Assembly (NCBI GenBank): GCA_023386885.1
Contig: JAEWIX010000041.1
Location: 1-53,050, forward strand
From: Pseudomonadota bacterium
Lineage (GTDB): Bacteria > Pseudomonadota > Alphaproteobacteria > Rhizobiales > Xanthobacteraceae
Reading direction: 5' to 3'
Length of the DNA: 53,050 nt
The notes under the pieces were generated by a model, which did not search any database, had not been told where the DNA came from, and saw only the letters and a program-made list of their open reading frames with translations. Positions 34,252 to 44,200 of this stretch are shown piece after piece. Made by a program: the position numbers and the translations under genes. Position 1 is the stretch's first letter; every line of letters begins with the position of its first letter.

Positions 34252-35118
34252 ATGAAAATACGGAACTTTCGCGTATCGCGCCGATCGGCTACCCTGCTCG
34301 CAGTGATGATCGGGACCCTGTCCCTGGCGATTGGCGCCCACGCCGCCCTGTACAAGCGTGCCGTCGATGCCACCAAGATTGCCGCTGTCGCCCCGGCCGC
34401 CAACGGCGCCGCCAAGGTCGCGCTGGTGATCGGCAACAGTCTCTATCCCGATGCCAACGCGCCGCTGGCCCAACCGGTCAATGATGCGCGCGCTTTGACC
34501 GCAGCCTTGCAGCGGGACGGTTTCGACGTCGAAACCGTTGAAAACGCTGATAAAGACGAGATGCACGGCGCGGTCGAGCGGCTCAAGGCCAAGATCCGGC
34601 CGGAGTCGGTGGCGATGCTGTTCTTTGCCGGATACGGTGTGCAGGTCGGCCGCGAGAGTTACATGATACCGGTCGATGCCGCGATCTGGAAGGCCTCCGA
34701 TGTCCGCCGCGACGGCACCAGCATTGAATCCGTGCTGGCCGCGATGAAGCAGCGCGGCGCCCGCGCAAAGCTGGTGGTGGTCGATGCCTCGCGCCGCAAT
34801 CCGTATGAGCGTCGCTTCCGGTCCTATTCGCACGGTCTTGCGCCGATCAATGCGCCGGACAATGCGCTGATCCTGTCGTCGGCAGCTCCGGGTCAGGTGG
34901 TCGATGACGCCAATGGGCAGAACAGCCTCGTGGTGGCCGAATTGCTGAACAACCTCAAGGCGCCTGCGGCTGACGCGGCGACGGTGTTCAACAAGACCCG
35001 GATGGCTGTCTCGCAAGCGTCGAACGGCAAGCAGGTTCCCTCGGTATCGTCGTCGCTGCTCGACGACGTGCATTTCCATGCGACCGCCGGGGCCAATATC
35101 GCCAAAGCCGGCAGCTAA
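34252..35118 (+). CDS. Exported caspase-fold protein lacking the catalytic dyad (pseudocaspase 1)
   Basis: A 288-residue protein with a signal peptide (hydrophobic run ending GAHA) and one peptidase C14/caspase-like domain. The domain begins KVALVIGNSLYPDANAPLAQPVNDARALTAAL, the usual start of bacterial caspase domains. Where active members have SGHG and DAC, this one reads FFAGYGVQ (Tyr128 for His) and VVVDASRRNPY (Ser180 for Cys), so proteolysis is not expected. Strong similarity in the stretch DASRRNPYERRFRS to the second copy at 46170-47672 shows they are paralogues. ATG 34252 is used; a GTG at 34213 is in frame. It converges with a membrane-fusion protein gene. Confidence 0.88.
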   Translation: MKIRNFRVSRRSATLLAVMIGTLSLAIGAHAALYKRAVDATKIAAVAPAANGAAKVALVIGNSLYPDANAPLAQPVNDARALTAALQRDGFDVETVENADKDEMHGAVERLKAKIRPESVAMLFFAGYGVQVGRESYMIPVDAAIWKASDVRRDGTSIESVLAAMKQRGARAKLVVVDASRRNPYERRFRSYSHGLAPINAPDNALILSSAAPGQVVDDANGQNSLVVAELLNNLKAPAADAATVFNKTRMAVSQASNGKQVPSVSSSLLDDVHFHATAGANIAKAGS

Positions 35119-35155
35119 AGCTGGCCGCGCGGCCGCAAAGCCAGCGAACTTTCCT

Positions 35156-36067
35156 CTATTTCTTCGCGGCGTCGGCGACGATCGGCCGCACCGGATCGCC
35201 CTCGCGCAACAGTGCGCCGGCGCGTGCAACAACCGTCTCGCCCTCGGCCAGTCCCTCGCGGATTTCGACGCGCCCGCTGGACATCAGCCCGATTTCGACG
35301 CGGCGGGTTTCGACGCGGTCGCGCCGCACCACCTGCACCACGGTGCCGGCGCTGCTGTAAAGGATCGCGGTCAGCGGCACCGCGACGCCGCAGCTTTCCC
35401 CGGTTTTGATCGACGCCCGCCCCGACGCATTGACCAGCAGTGACCGCTTGGTCGTGATCGCAACGAAGGCCGTGCCGAGCTGGCTGTTGGGATCGACGGT
35501 GGCGCCGATCTGGCGAACCTTGCCCTGTAGATCGTCGATGCCGCTGATCCTGATGGTGGCGGGCTGGTCGACTTTCAGCTTGGCGAGGTCGCGGGTGGGG
35601 ACCCGCACCGCGAGATCGAATTCGTTGCCGGTGATGATGTTGAACAGCGCTTCGCCCTTGCCCGAGGCGATGGCGCCGACCACGGCCGTCGAAGCGCTGA
35701 CCAGCCCTGCGGCCGGCGCCTGCACGGTGGTCGATTCGCTGCCGTCCGGCTGGCTGAGCTTGGCCATCGCCTGTCCGGCGGTGACGGTCTGCCCGGCGTC
35801 CACCAGCACCTCCTGTACCTTCAGGCCGGGGCGGTTCGGGCGCACCGCGATTTCCTCGCGCGGGATCAGCAGGCCGAATGCATCGACGATATCGGAGAAG
35901 CAGGATTTGGCGGTGGTGAAAACCGTTACTGCCGCGGCGTTGTTCGGTGCCTCGTTGGCCGCGAAAACGGATTGCGGCAAGGCGCACAGCGCCACGGCCG
36001 CAAGCAGCGCCCGGACGGGACGTTCAAACCGGCGCCGGAACGGGAGCAGCGCGGCAGTGCGTTTCAT
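35156..36067 (-). CDS. RND-type periplasmic adaptor (membrane-fusion protein), orphan
   Basis: A 303-residue exported adaptor with a hydrophobic signal ending SVFA. The lipoyl/barrel-sandwich region (residues 50-115) is VRPNRPGLKVQEVLVDAGQTVTAGQAMAKLSQPDG, and the C-terminal barrel is EIREGLAEGETVVARAGALLREGDPVRPI. It lacks the long helical hairpin of AcrA. It carries just two conserved Cys, in KSCFSD and GESCGVAVP, at the same places as in the second adaptor (44382-45326). No RND pump gene is adjacent. It lies between pseudocaspase 1 (convergent) and the nucleotide cyclase gene upstream in the same direction. Confidence 0.88.
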   Translation of the reverse strand: MKRTAALLPFRRRFERPVRALLAAVALCALPQSVFAANEAPNNAAAVTVFTTAKSCFSDIVDAFGLLIPREEIAVRPNRPGLKVQEVLVDAGQTVTAGQAMAKLSQPDGSESTTVQAPAAGLVSASTAVVGAIASGKGEALFNIITGNEFDLAVRVPTRDLAKLKVDQPATIRISGIDDLQGKVRQIGATVDPNSQLGTAFVAITTKRSLLVNASGRASIKTGESCGVAVPLTAILYSSAGTVVQVVRRDRVETRRVEIGLMSSGRVEIREGLAEGETVVARAGALLREGDPVRPIVADAAKK

Positions 36068-36195
36068 CAAAGGGATTCCGGTTGCAAAGGAGTTCGTCGT
36101 CGTTGGGGACAGACTATTGAAGCCGCGCGCCAGCGCCAAGGGGTGACACAAGCGTGGTTCGCCGCAGAGTGAGTCGGTTGCAACCTGCGACAAGT

Positions 36196-38139
36196 TCAGG
36201 ACGCCCGGCTGGAATGCTGCGTCTCGCTCCCGGCATCCGCCGAGGGTGTGCGCCAGCGCAGGATTTCGACGGCGGCGACCGGATGGTGAAAGCCTTTCAG
36301 GCTAAGCGGTTCGATCGGCCTCGCCTCGACGAAGGATTCCACCATGCCGTAGGCGCGCTGGCTGACGATGATCTGTCCGGCCCTGGCTTCGTCGGAGAGC
36401 CGTGACGCCAGATTGGTGACGCTGCCGATCGCCGCATATTCCAGCCGCCGCTCGAAGCCGATCTGCCCTAGCGTCGCGTAACCGACTGCGATGCCGACGC
36501 CGAAGCCGAGGTTATGTCCGCGGCTGCGCCACTTGCGGGCCAGCACCTCGATGCTGTCGCGCATCTCGACCGCCATTCTGACGGCGCGCTCGGCGTGATC
36601 GGGGAACGGCAACGGCGCATTGAACAGGATCATGACGCCGTCGCCGGCATAGCGGTCGAGCGTACCCTCATAGCGGACGATCGATTCGCCGAGTGCGGCG
36701 TGATACTCGCGCAGCACGTTCATGGCTTCTTCCGGCTCCGAGCTTTCGGTGAATGCGGTGAAGCCGCGCAGATCGCAGAACACCACCGTCACCTCGCGGC
36801 GATGGCTGTTGAGCAGCGAATCATGACCGTCGGAGGAAGCGATAAGTTGCGCCACCTGCGGCGCGAGAAAACGCTCCAGCCGTCGGATGCGCTCGATTTC
36901 GCCGAGTTGCTTCTCGACGCGTTCCTCCAGCGAGCGATTCCAGTGCTGCAACTGGTCGGTCTGCTCCTGCAGCTTGTCGGCCTGGCGTTGCACGGTGTCG
37001 CGCGCCGTCGCCAGTTCGTCGACCGATCGTGCGAGATCGCGGGTGCGTTCCGCGACCTTGGATTCCAGCCCCGCATAGGTCTCCTGCAATTCTCCCGCCA
37101 TGCTGTTGAACTGATCGGCGAGTTCTTCCAACTCGTCGGAGGTCTTGACCTCGATACGATGGCCGAACTCGCCGGCGCCAAGCCGTCGCGCGCCGGAGCG
37201 CAATGCATTGATCGGCCCCACCATCCGCCGCGCCAGCAGGATGCCGGCGAGGATCGCCACCGCGAGGCCAAGCGCGGCGAGCGCCGCAATGCGCAGCAGC
37301 AGCGCCCGCGCCGGCGCCAGCGCCTGGCTGGTCGGCTGCTCGAACACCACGAACCAGCCGAGCTTCGGCACGCTCTGCGCGGCGGTGAGAACGGCGTGAC
37401 CGTCTTGCGCAGTGCCGGCCTCGAGCGGCGCGCCGTCGGGCTTCAGCAGCGCGGCGATCTGCGGCAGCGCCGACCAATCCTGTCCAATCACGCGGCTTGA
37501 GCCGGAATGCGCCAGCACGCGGCCGGCGGGATCGACGATATAGGCCGTGGTGTGCTTGCCGACCTGCGCGGCTTCGACGAAGTCGCGCAGAAACCGCAGG
37601 TCGATCTCGGCGACGGTGACGCCGGCGCCCTGTCCCGCATGCGCCACCGCGATCGCCATGAAGGGCTGGCCGCTGCGGAAGATCGCCGGTGCGAATGCCG
37701 CGCCCTTGGCGACGCCCTGCGTGAAGACGCTATCGCGAGAGAAATTGGCGCCACTGTCGAGCGTCACCGCGGCACGGGTCATCCGGAGTTGTTCGCGCCC
37801 GGCGCCGTCGAGCTTGGAGATCTGGCTCACCGAGGGTTGCTGGTTCAGCAATTGGGCGTAATCGCTCTGGCGTTGCTCGAGCGTGGAGACGCTGGCGCGT
37901 GTCACCCAACTGACTTGCCGTTCGAGATCGGACATCGATTGCGCGATGCGTCGCGCCGTCGCTTCCGCCTTGTCGCTCATCGCCGCGGTCAGGCTTGTGC
38001 GCGTCTCGCGATAGATCATCCAGGTTTCGAGCGCGGCGTTGATCGCGAGTACGAACAGCACGAGGCCGACCAGCGACATGACGTACTTGGCGAACAGGCC
38101 GCCGCGCCGCCACCAGCCCTTCTCGTTCTGCCCGGCCAT
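36196..38139 (-). CDS. Membrane class III adenylate/guanylate cyclase with extracytoplasmic sensor
   Basis: A 647-residue receptor cyclase. A first membrane helix (about 17-38) is followed by a periplasmic Cache-like sensor (40-275), a second helix (about 280-305), HAMP (306-355), a Gln/Glu-rich coiled coil (355-430), and a class III cyclase domain (about 447-620). Metal-binding Asp residues are in VVFCDLRGFTAF and YAGDGVMILF; the second substrate region is YAAIGSVTNLASRL. The specificity positions (Arg in DRYAGDG, Ser in IGSVTN) differ from the classic Lys/Asp pair, so cAMP is likely but not proven. AGAGG precedes ATG 38139. A Crp-family gene is 2.4 kb away. Confidence 0.92.
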   Translation of the reverse strand: MAGQNEKGWWRRGGLFAKYVMSLVGLVLFVLAINAALETWMIYRETRTSLTAAMSDKAEATARRIAQSMSDLERQVSWVTRASVSTLEQRQSDYAQLLNQQPSVSQISKLDGAGREQLRMTRAAVTLDSGANFSRDSVFTQGVAKGAAFAPAIFRSGQPFMAIAVAHAGQGAGVTVAEIDLRFLRDFVEAAQVGKHTTAYIVDPAGRVLAHSGSSRVIGQDWSALPQIAALLKPDGAPLEAGTAQDGHAVLTAAQSVPKLGWFVVFEQPTSQALAPARALLLRIAALAALGLAVAILAGILLARRMVGPINALRSGARRLGAGEFGHRIEVKTSDELEELADQFNSMAGELQETYAGLESKVAERTRDLARSVDELATARDTVQRQADKLQEQTDQLQHWNRSLEERVEKQLGEIERIRRLERFLAPQVAQLIASSDGHDSLLNSHRREVTVVFCDLRGFTAFTESSEPEEAMNVLREYHAALGESIVRYEGTLDRYAGDGVMILFNAPLPFPDHAERAVRMAVEMRDSIEVLARKWRSRGHNLGFGVGIAVGYATLGQIGFERRLEYAAIGSVTNLASRLSDEARAGQIIVSQRAYGMVESFVEARPIEPLSLKGFHHPVAAVEILRWRTPSADAGSETQHSSRAS

Positions 38140-38240
38140 TCCGTTCCTCTTGCACGGCGAAGCGTGATCGCTTCGCATCGTGAAACCGCATCAAACCGAA
38201 AAATTCGGAGCACGATCGATCCGACGCGAACCGCCCAGCC

Positions 38241-38345
38241 GTCATCCTGAGGCGTGACACGCGGAACGCGTGGAGCCTCGAAGGATGGCGGCCGTTCACC
38301 CTTCGAGGGGGTCATGCTAACGCATGACCCCCTCAGGATGACGGC
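38241..38345. repeat. Dispersed repeat B, copy 2
   Basis: Contains GTCATCCTGAGGCG, GCCTCGAAGGATGGCGG, CCCTTCGAGG and the closing CCTCAGGATGACGG. The ends GTCATCCTGAGG and CCTCAGGATGAC are perfect inverted arms, and GGGGGTCATG / CATGACCCCC form an inner stem. The same modules are at 2033-2131. It lies between the AsmA-like gene and the cyclase gene and ends in a small remnant of repeat A (GATCATGCTCTAA near 38369-38381). Confidence 0.78.
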
Positions 38346-38437
38346 GCGAGTCATTCAATCCCTGCCGATCATGCTCTAACATAATTCGGCGGGGTCGCAT
38401 GCCGGTCTTGTCGATATGGTTAGATTGGCCGGGATCG

Positions 38438-40336
38438 TCAGCGGCCGAAGAGTTGCTTGAGGATGCCGTTGATCGCGGAGGTGCCGTCGGGTGCGCCTGC
38501 GCCGTCCTGCTTGTCGGGCGGTGCGCTGCCGGGCTGCCGTGGACCGCCCAAGCCCTGCTGGATCATGCCGCCCAGCGTTTCGCCGAGAGTTTTCCCGGTC
38601 TTGTTGTTGGGATCGGTGCCGAACAGGCCCTGGCCCAGTTCGCGCAAGCGCGCATAGGCGGCATCGGGATTGTCGAGAATGCCGGCCATATCGGGATAGA
38701 TCTGCGGCGTGGCCCATGGGCCCTGGATCATCACCGGAATGCCGAGCCCGACCGGATCGGCTTCCCCGCCCTGACCTTGAATCGTCATCACCAGTTTCGG
38801 TTCGACCCGCAAGGCCAGCGTCTTGCCGCCGAGATCGACGGTGCCGGTGCCGCGCATCCGTACCAGCGGGCCGGAAAGCACGAGGTCGCCGGTCTCGGCC
38901 TTGCCCTGCGCGATGCGGAATGAGGCGCTGAGTTGTGACAGGTCGGTCGCCTGTACCTCGTCGCTCTGCCAGCCGTTCAAGGTGCTGGCGGTCAGCGCGC
39001 GGATCATCTGCGCGACGTTGATGCCGCGGATTTTTCCGTCACGGAAATCGAGGAAGGCGGTGCCATCGAGATTCGACATCATCGCGCGCGCGGTATTGCC
39101 GGACGACTGCACCGTGAACTTGGCTTGCAGCTTGCCTTCGAGCCTGTCGAAATCCGCAAGGCCCGACAGCATCGGCAGCGCGCGGATGCCGGCGAGGTCG
39201 CCCTGCAAGGAGATATGCGGCGTTGCGCCGGAGGCATCCAGCGTCAGCGCGCCGTTGGCGAAACCGTCATAGATGCCGAGATTCTCGAATTTCGCGGCGA
39301 GAATCCCGCGATTGAGCGTCGCGCCGAGTGCCAGCGGTGCGATGCGCAGATCGCTGTAAGCAAGGCGCGCGGCGGAGATGCGCACATCGGCATCGACATA
39401 GTTCAGGCCGCGAAGATCGAACGTGGCATCGCTCCATGCCGTCGTCGCCGGTGTCTGCCCGGAAGGTGCGGCTTGCGCCGGCGTCCCGATGACAAGGTCC
39501 TGAATGTCGAGATCGATTTTCACCAGCGGCTTGCTGGCGAAGTCGACGGATGCCCATCCGGTGAAGGGTTTGCCACCGAGCGTTCCGGTGACGCCGTTGA
39601 CCCTCAGCATGGTGCCGGCGACGCGGACGTCGGCTTTCGTGGTGAGGATACCGGTTATCAGGCTCGGCGCCTCGAACGTCAGTTCGAGAGGGACATTCCG
39701 TGGCGCCGCTGCGTCCTCGGGAAGCGTGGCACGAAGGTCAAGCTTGAGCACGTGCGCACCGCTGCGTGCGGTGGCGTCGATCGCGAGTTGCCGATCCGTG
39801 CCGATGGTGGCGGTGGCGTTGATCGCCTCGACACGATCCTCGACCTTGTCGCGCGGATTGGCGAATACCACCGCGCCGTCTGTGACGGTAACGCGATCGA
39901 CCCGGACTTGCGTTTGGTCGGACGTGGAGGTCGGCATGGCATCGTTGCTTGCCGGCGCGGGTTTCACCGCTGTGCGTTCGCGCAGCAGCGGCAGATAGGC
40001 GACCGGCTTCTCCAGTTTGAGATCGGTAATGACGGACTTGCCCGAGATCAGGTTCGCGAGCGGCATTTCCAGGCGTGCCGACGCGATCTCGATGCGCTCG
40101 GCCGCGTCGGTCCCGGCATGCCGGTCCAGCGTGATGTCGTTGAGCGTGACATGGAAGGTGGGCCACAGCGCCACGCGCGTTGGGCCTTCGACTTCGATGC
40201 GATAGTCGGTTTCGCGTTCGATTCGTGCCTGGATCGCGGAGGTCATGATTCCGGATGGAATGCCGACCGCGAGAACGATCGCGGCGAGCAGGACGATGAC
40301 CACGATGACGGCGCCGGCGCGTTTGATAATTTTCAT
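38438..40336 (-). CDS. AsmA-family protein
   Basis: A 632-residue protein with one N-terminal membrane helix (MKIIKRAGAVIVVIVLLAAIVLAVGIPSG) and a large periplasmic AsmA/YhdP-like domain. It has the N-terminal EVEGPTRVALWPTFHVTLNDITLDR and the C-terminal LDGTAFLDFRDGKIRGINVAQMIRAL and SASFRIAQGKAETGDLVLSGPLVRMRGTGTVDLGGKTL, all classic AsmA features. Such proteins form long grooves and move phospholipid or affect outer-membrane assembly. The C-terminus is Gly/Pro-rich. ATG 40336 starts at the membrane helix; the frame continues to 40420 without purpose. It is divergent from the Crp-family gene. Confidence 0.92.
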   Translation of the reverse strand: MKIIKRAGAVIVVIVLLAAIVLAVGIPSGIMTSAIQARIERETDYRIEVEGPTRVALWPTFHVTLNDITLDRHAGTDAAERIEIASARLEMPLANLISGKSVITDLKLEKPVAYLPLLRERTAVKPAPASNDAMPTSTSDQTQVRVDRVTVTDGAVVFANPRDKVEDRVEAINATATIGTDRQLAIDATARSGAHVLKLDLRATLPEDAAAPRNVPLELTFEAPSLITGILTTKADVRVAGTMLRVNGVTGTLGGKPFTGWASVDFASKPLVKIDLDIQDLVIGTPAQAAPSGQTPATTAWSDATFDLRGLNYVDADVRISAARLAYSDLRIAPLALGATLNRGILAAKFENLGIYDGFANGALTLDASGATPHISLQGDLAGIRALPMLSGLADFDRLEGKLQAKFTVQSSGNTARAMMSNLDGTAFLDFRDGKIRGINVAQMIRALTASTLNGWQSDEVQATDLSQLSASFRIAQGKAETGDLVLSGPLVRMRGTGTVDLGGKTLALRVEPKLVMTIQGQGGEADPVGLGIPVMIQGPWATPQIYPDMAGILDNPDAAYARLRELGQGLFGTDPNNKTGKTLGETLGGMIQQGLGGPRQPGSAPPDKQDGAGAPDGTSAINGILKQLFGR

Positions 40337-40480
40337 ATAGGAATCCGGCCTCGCGAATTGATCGTCGGAACTTGGAATGTCGGCGCAGTCGGCTTTAGGG
40401 TTCAATGCCCAGCGATTCAACGCGTCGGCGCGACGCTATGTCCCGGTAATGTAGAAATAATGCAAAGGGGCTGCAAACCT

Positions 40481-40498
40481 GTGTGACCTGTGACACAC
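40481..40498. promoter_or_regulatory. Candidate Crp-family site upstream of the Crp-like gene
   Basis: GTGTGACCTGTGACACAC has perfect GTGTG/CACAC arms with 8 central bases. It is one mismatch from TGTGA-N6-TCACA when read as TGTGA-CCTGTG-ACACA. It is centred about 63 bases before the Crp-family start and in the divergent spacer to asmA, so autoregulation is possible. Confidence 0.45.
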
Positions 40499-40552
40499 TC
40501 GCATGATCCATAGACAGCGGGGCCGCATCGGCTTCGTCGGAGCAGGGAAGCG

Positions 40553-41227
40553 ATGGGCAAGCAGGCTGAGTTCGCTGTCATTCTCAAGATGAACCCGATG
40601 TTTGCCGAACTGGGCGCGGCCGAGTTGCAGCGTATCTCGGGACTTTGCCACACCCAGCAGCTCGCCAGCGGCGAAGTGCTGTTCCAGAAGGGCGACGACG
40701 GTGATGCGCTGTTCGGTGTACGGCGCGGCCAGATCCGCATTGAGACCGGCGCGTCCGACGGTTCGCGGTTGACACTGAATTTCCTCGGTCCCGGCGATCT
40801 GTTCGGCGAGGTCGCGGTGCTCGATGGCCAGAGCCGCACGGCGGACGCCACCGCCGGCGAGCCGACTGAGCTGTTCGTGCTGCGCCGCGAGGATTTTCTC
40901 GCGCATCTGGAACGTGAGCCGAAGGTGGCGGTGAAGCTGATCGAACTATTGTGCCAGCGCATCCGCTGGATGAGCGAGCGCATGGAGGAATCGGTGTTGC
41001 AGCCGCTGCCGGTGCGGCTGGCGCGGCGGCTGTGCGCGCTGGCGTCCGATTTCGGCTCCGAGGTTCACATCTCGCAGGAACAACTCGGCATCTTCGTCGG
41101 CGCGGCGCGCGAGAGCGTCAACCGTCAACTGCAGCAATGGCGCAAGGACGGCATCCTCGACCTGCAACGCGGCCGCGTGCTGCTGCTCAACATGACCAAG
41201 CTTACGGCAGTGGCGCGCAACGACTAG
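40553..41227 (+). CDS. Crp/Fnr-family transcriptional regulator
   Basis: A 224-residue regulator. The N-terminal cyclic-nucleotide-binding fold (residues 12-125) has LFQKGDDGDALFGVRRGQIRI and the phosphate-binding cassette FGEVAVLDGQSRTADATA, where the Gly-Glu and Arg-Thr of nucleotide-binding members are kept. A long helix follows. The HTH is ISQEQLGIFVGAARESVNRQLQQWRKDGILDLQRG, with the Glu-Ser-x-x-Arg recognition pattern of Crp. There are no Fnr-type N-terminal cysteines, so cAMP or a related nucleotide is the likely ligand. AsmA and the nucleotide cyclase lie just to its left, and the RND operon converges from the right. Confidence 0.92.
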   Translation: MGKQAEFAVILKMNPMFAELGAAELQRISGLCHTQQLASGEVLFQKGDDGDALFGVRRGQIRIETGASDGSRLTLNFLGPGDLFGEVAVLDGQSRTADATAGEPTELFVLRREDFLAHLEREPKVAVKLIELLCQRIRWMSERMEESVLQPLPVRLARRLCALASDFGSEVHISQEQLGIFVGAARESVNRQLQQWRKDGILDLQRGRVLLLNMTKLTAVARND

Positions 41228-41277
41228 GAATGTCAGGCGCGGTCGAAGCGACGGCTTGCACGCGTTCGCGTAGTCGT

Positions 41278-44200
41278 TCACGTTGCCTTGTGTTCGACTG
41301 TCGGCGGTTCGTCTTCGTGCTCGCCGGTGGACGACAGCACCTTCTTGCCCAGCCGCGCGAACAGATTTCCGACATCGTCCATCAGCAGGAACATCGCCGG
41401 CACGAAGATCAGCGACAACAGCGTCGAGAAGATCAGGCCGCCGATCACCGCCAGCGCCATCGGTGAACGGAATTCTCCGCCGGCGCCGAACGCCAGCGCG
41501 CTCGGCACCATGCCGGCGGCCATCGCGATGGTGGTCATAACGATGGGGCGGGCGCGCTTCTGCCCGGCATCGATGATGGCGACATCGCGCGCCATGCCGG
41601 CGCGGATCGACTCAATGGCGAATTCCACCAGCATGATGGCGTTCTTGGTGACGATGCCCATCAGCATCAGAATGCCGATCCACACTGGCGTCGTCAGTTG
41701 CTTGCCGGTGAGCAGCAGCGCCATGATCGCGCCGCCGATCGAGAGCGGCAGCGAGAACAGGATGGTGATCGGTTGCAGGAAGGTGCCGAACAGCAGCACC
41801 AGCACCGCATAGACCATCATCAGGCCGGCGCTGATCGCGGTGGCGAACCCGGCCGAGAGTTCGTTGAGGCTCTCGGCGTCGCCGGACTGATTGACGCTGA
41901 CGTTCTTCGGCAGGCTTTTCATCACCGGCAGTTCGTAGATCGCCTTCAGCGCGTCGCCGAGCGCGGCGGTGCCGACGAGGTCGGCGGCCACCGTCGCCTG
42001 ACGTTCGCGATCGTAGCGGTTGATGCTGGTCGGGCCCTGGCCGAGCGTCACGTCGGCGACGACGGACAGGGGCACGCCGCCGCGGCCGCCGCCGATCGGC
42101 ACCCGCAGTTGTTCGAGCACGCGCAGGTCGCCGCGCGCGCTGTCCTCGAGTTGCACGCGGATCGGCACCTGACGGCCGCCGGCATCGAATTTGGCGAGCG
42201 CCGGGCCAACGTCGCCGATGGTGGCGACGCGGATGGTTTCCGACAGGCTTTCGGTCGAGACGCCGAGTCTTGCGGCGAGGTCGGCGCGCGGCTGGATGCG
42301 CAGTTCGGGCCGGTCCAGCGCGGTTTCCGAGATCACGTTGGCAATCAGCGGAATCCGCTTCATCTGATTGGCGAGTTCACTGGCGACGTTGGCGACGATG
42401 TTGCTGTCGCTGCCGGTCACCACCAGCGAGATCGCACGCAGGCCGTTCTCGTCGAGGAACCAGTAACGGATGTCGGGGACGCTCTCCAACTCCTTGCCGA
42501 TGGCGAGTTCAAGTTCGCGCTGGGTGATCGCGCGGTCGCCCTTCGGTGTGTAGTTGATGATCAGCGCCGCGCGCCGCACTTCATAGGTGCCGGGTGGAAT
42601 GTGGCCGCCATCGACGAACACGCTCTTCACCTCGGGTCGCTTGCGCAGCCGCGCCACGATGTCTTCCGTCACCTTTTCGGTGAAAGCGAGTTGCGAGCCG
42701 GGCGGCAATTCCATCGCCAGCAGCGAGCGCGCGGTGTCCTGCGCCGGCAGGAAGCCCTGCGGCAACAGATGGATGCTCCAGATCGACGCAGCGAACACCG
42801 CGAAGCCGAAGATCACGGTGAGGAAGTAATGCTTCACCGACCAGGTCACGAGGCGGGTGTAGGTGCGCAGCACGCGGCCCGGCGGCGGCTCCTCATGCGC
42901 GTGGTGCTTGAGGAAGTAGGCGGCGAGCACCGGCGTGACGAAGCGCGCGGCGAGCAGCGAGAAGAACACCTGCACCGACACCGTGATGCCGAACTGCTTG
43001 AAGAACTGCCCGGCGATGCCGGACATGAAACTCGCCGGCGCGAAGATCGCGATGATGGTGAGGCTGATGGCGATTACCGCTAGGCCGATTTCGTCAGCCG
43101 CCTCCAGCGCAGCGCGATAGGGCGATTTGCCCATCCGCATATGGCGTACGATGTTCTCGATCTCCACAATCGCGTCGTCGACCAGAATGCCGGTCGACAG
43201 CGTGATGGCAAGAAACGAGACGAGGTTCAGCGAGAATCCCAGCATGTCCATCGCCCAGAACGCCGGGAAGATCGACAGCGGCAGCGAGATGGCGCAGATG
43301 ATGGTCGCACGGAAGTCGCGCAAGAACAGGAACACCACGATCACCGCGAGGATGGCGCCCTCGAACAGGGTCGAGATTGCGGCCTCGTAATTGCCCTTGG
43401 TGAAATCCACTGATGTGTCGATCAGCTTGAGATCGACGTCGGGATGCGCCGCCTTCAACGCCTCGATGCGTTTCTCCACGGCGGCGGCGACCACCACGTC
43501 GCTAGCGCCCTTGGAGCGCTTGATGCCGAGCGCCACCACCGGCTCGCCGTTGAAGCGCGCGAAGGTACGGCGGTCAGCGATGGTGTCGGTGACGGTACCG
43601 AGATCATCGAGGCGCAGTTCGCCGCCGGCCGGCAGGCTGATCATGGTGCCGGCGAGATCCTGCAAGGTCTTGGCGCCGGCCAGCGTGCGGATCGCCTGAT
43701 CGTTCTTGCCGATTTCGGCGCGGCCGCCGGCGAGATCGACGTTGGTGCCGCGCAAGCGCCGGCTGACATCGAGGGCGGTGAGGCCCGCCGCCTGCAAGCG
43801 GTCGGGATCGAGCGACACGAGAATTTCGCGCTCGACGCCGCCGATGCGCTCGACCTGCGCCACGCCGCGCACGCCTTGCAACGCGCGCTTCACCACGTCG
43901 TCGACGAAGTAGGACAATTGCTCCGGCGTTTTGCCGGGCGAGATCGCGGCATAGGTGACGATCGGCAGGCCGATGACATCGACGCGCTGGATCAGCGGTT
44001 CGTTGACGTTCTGCGGCAGGTTGGCGCGCACCCGCGTCACCGCGTCCTTGATGTCGTTCAGCGCACGGTCGGTGTTGGTTTCCAACGCGAACTGGATGGT
44101 GGTCACCGACAGGCCATCGGTGATCGAGGACGAGATATGCCGCACGCCCTCGACGCCGGAGACGCCGTCCTCGATGGTCTTGGTGACCTGCGCTTCCAGT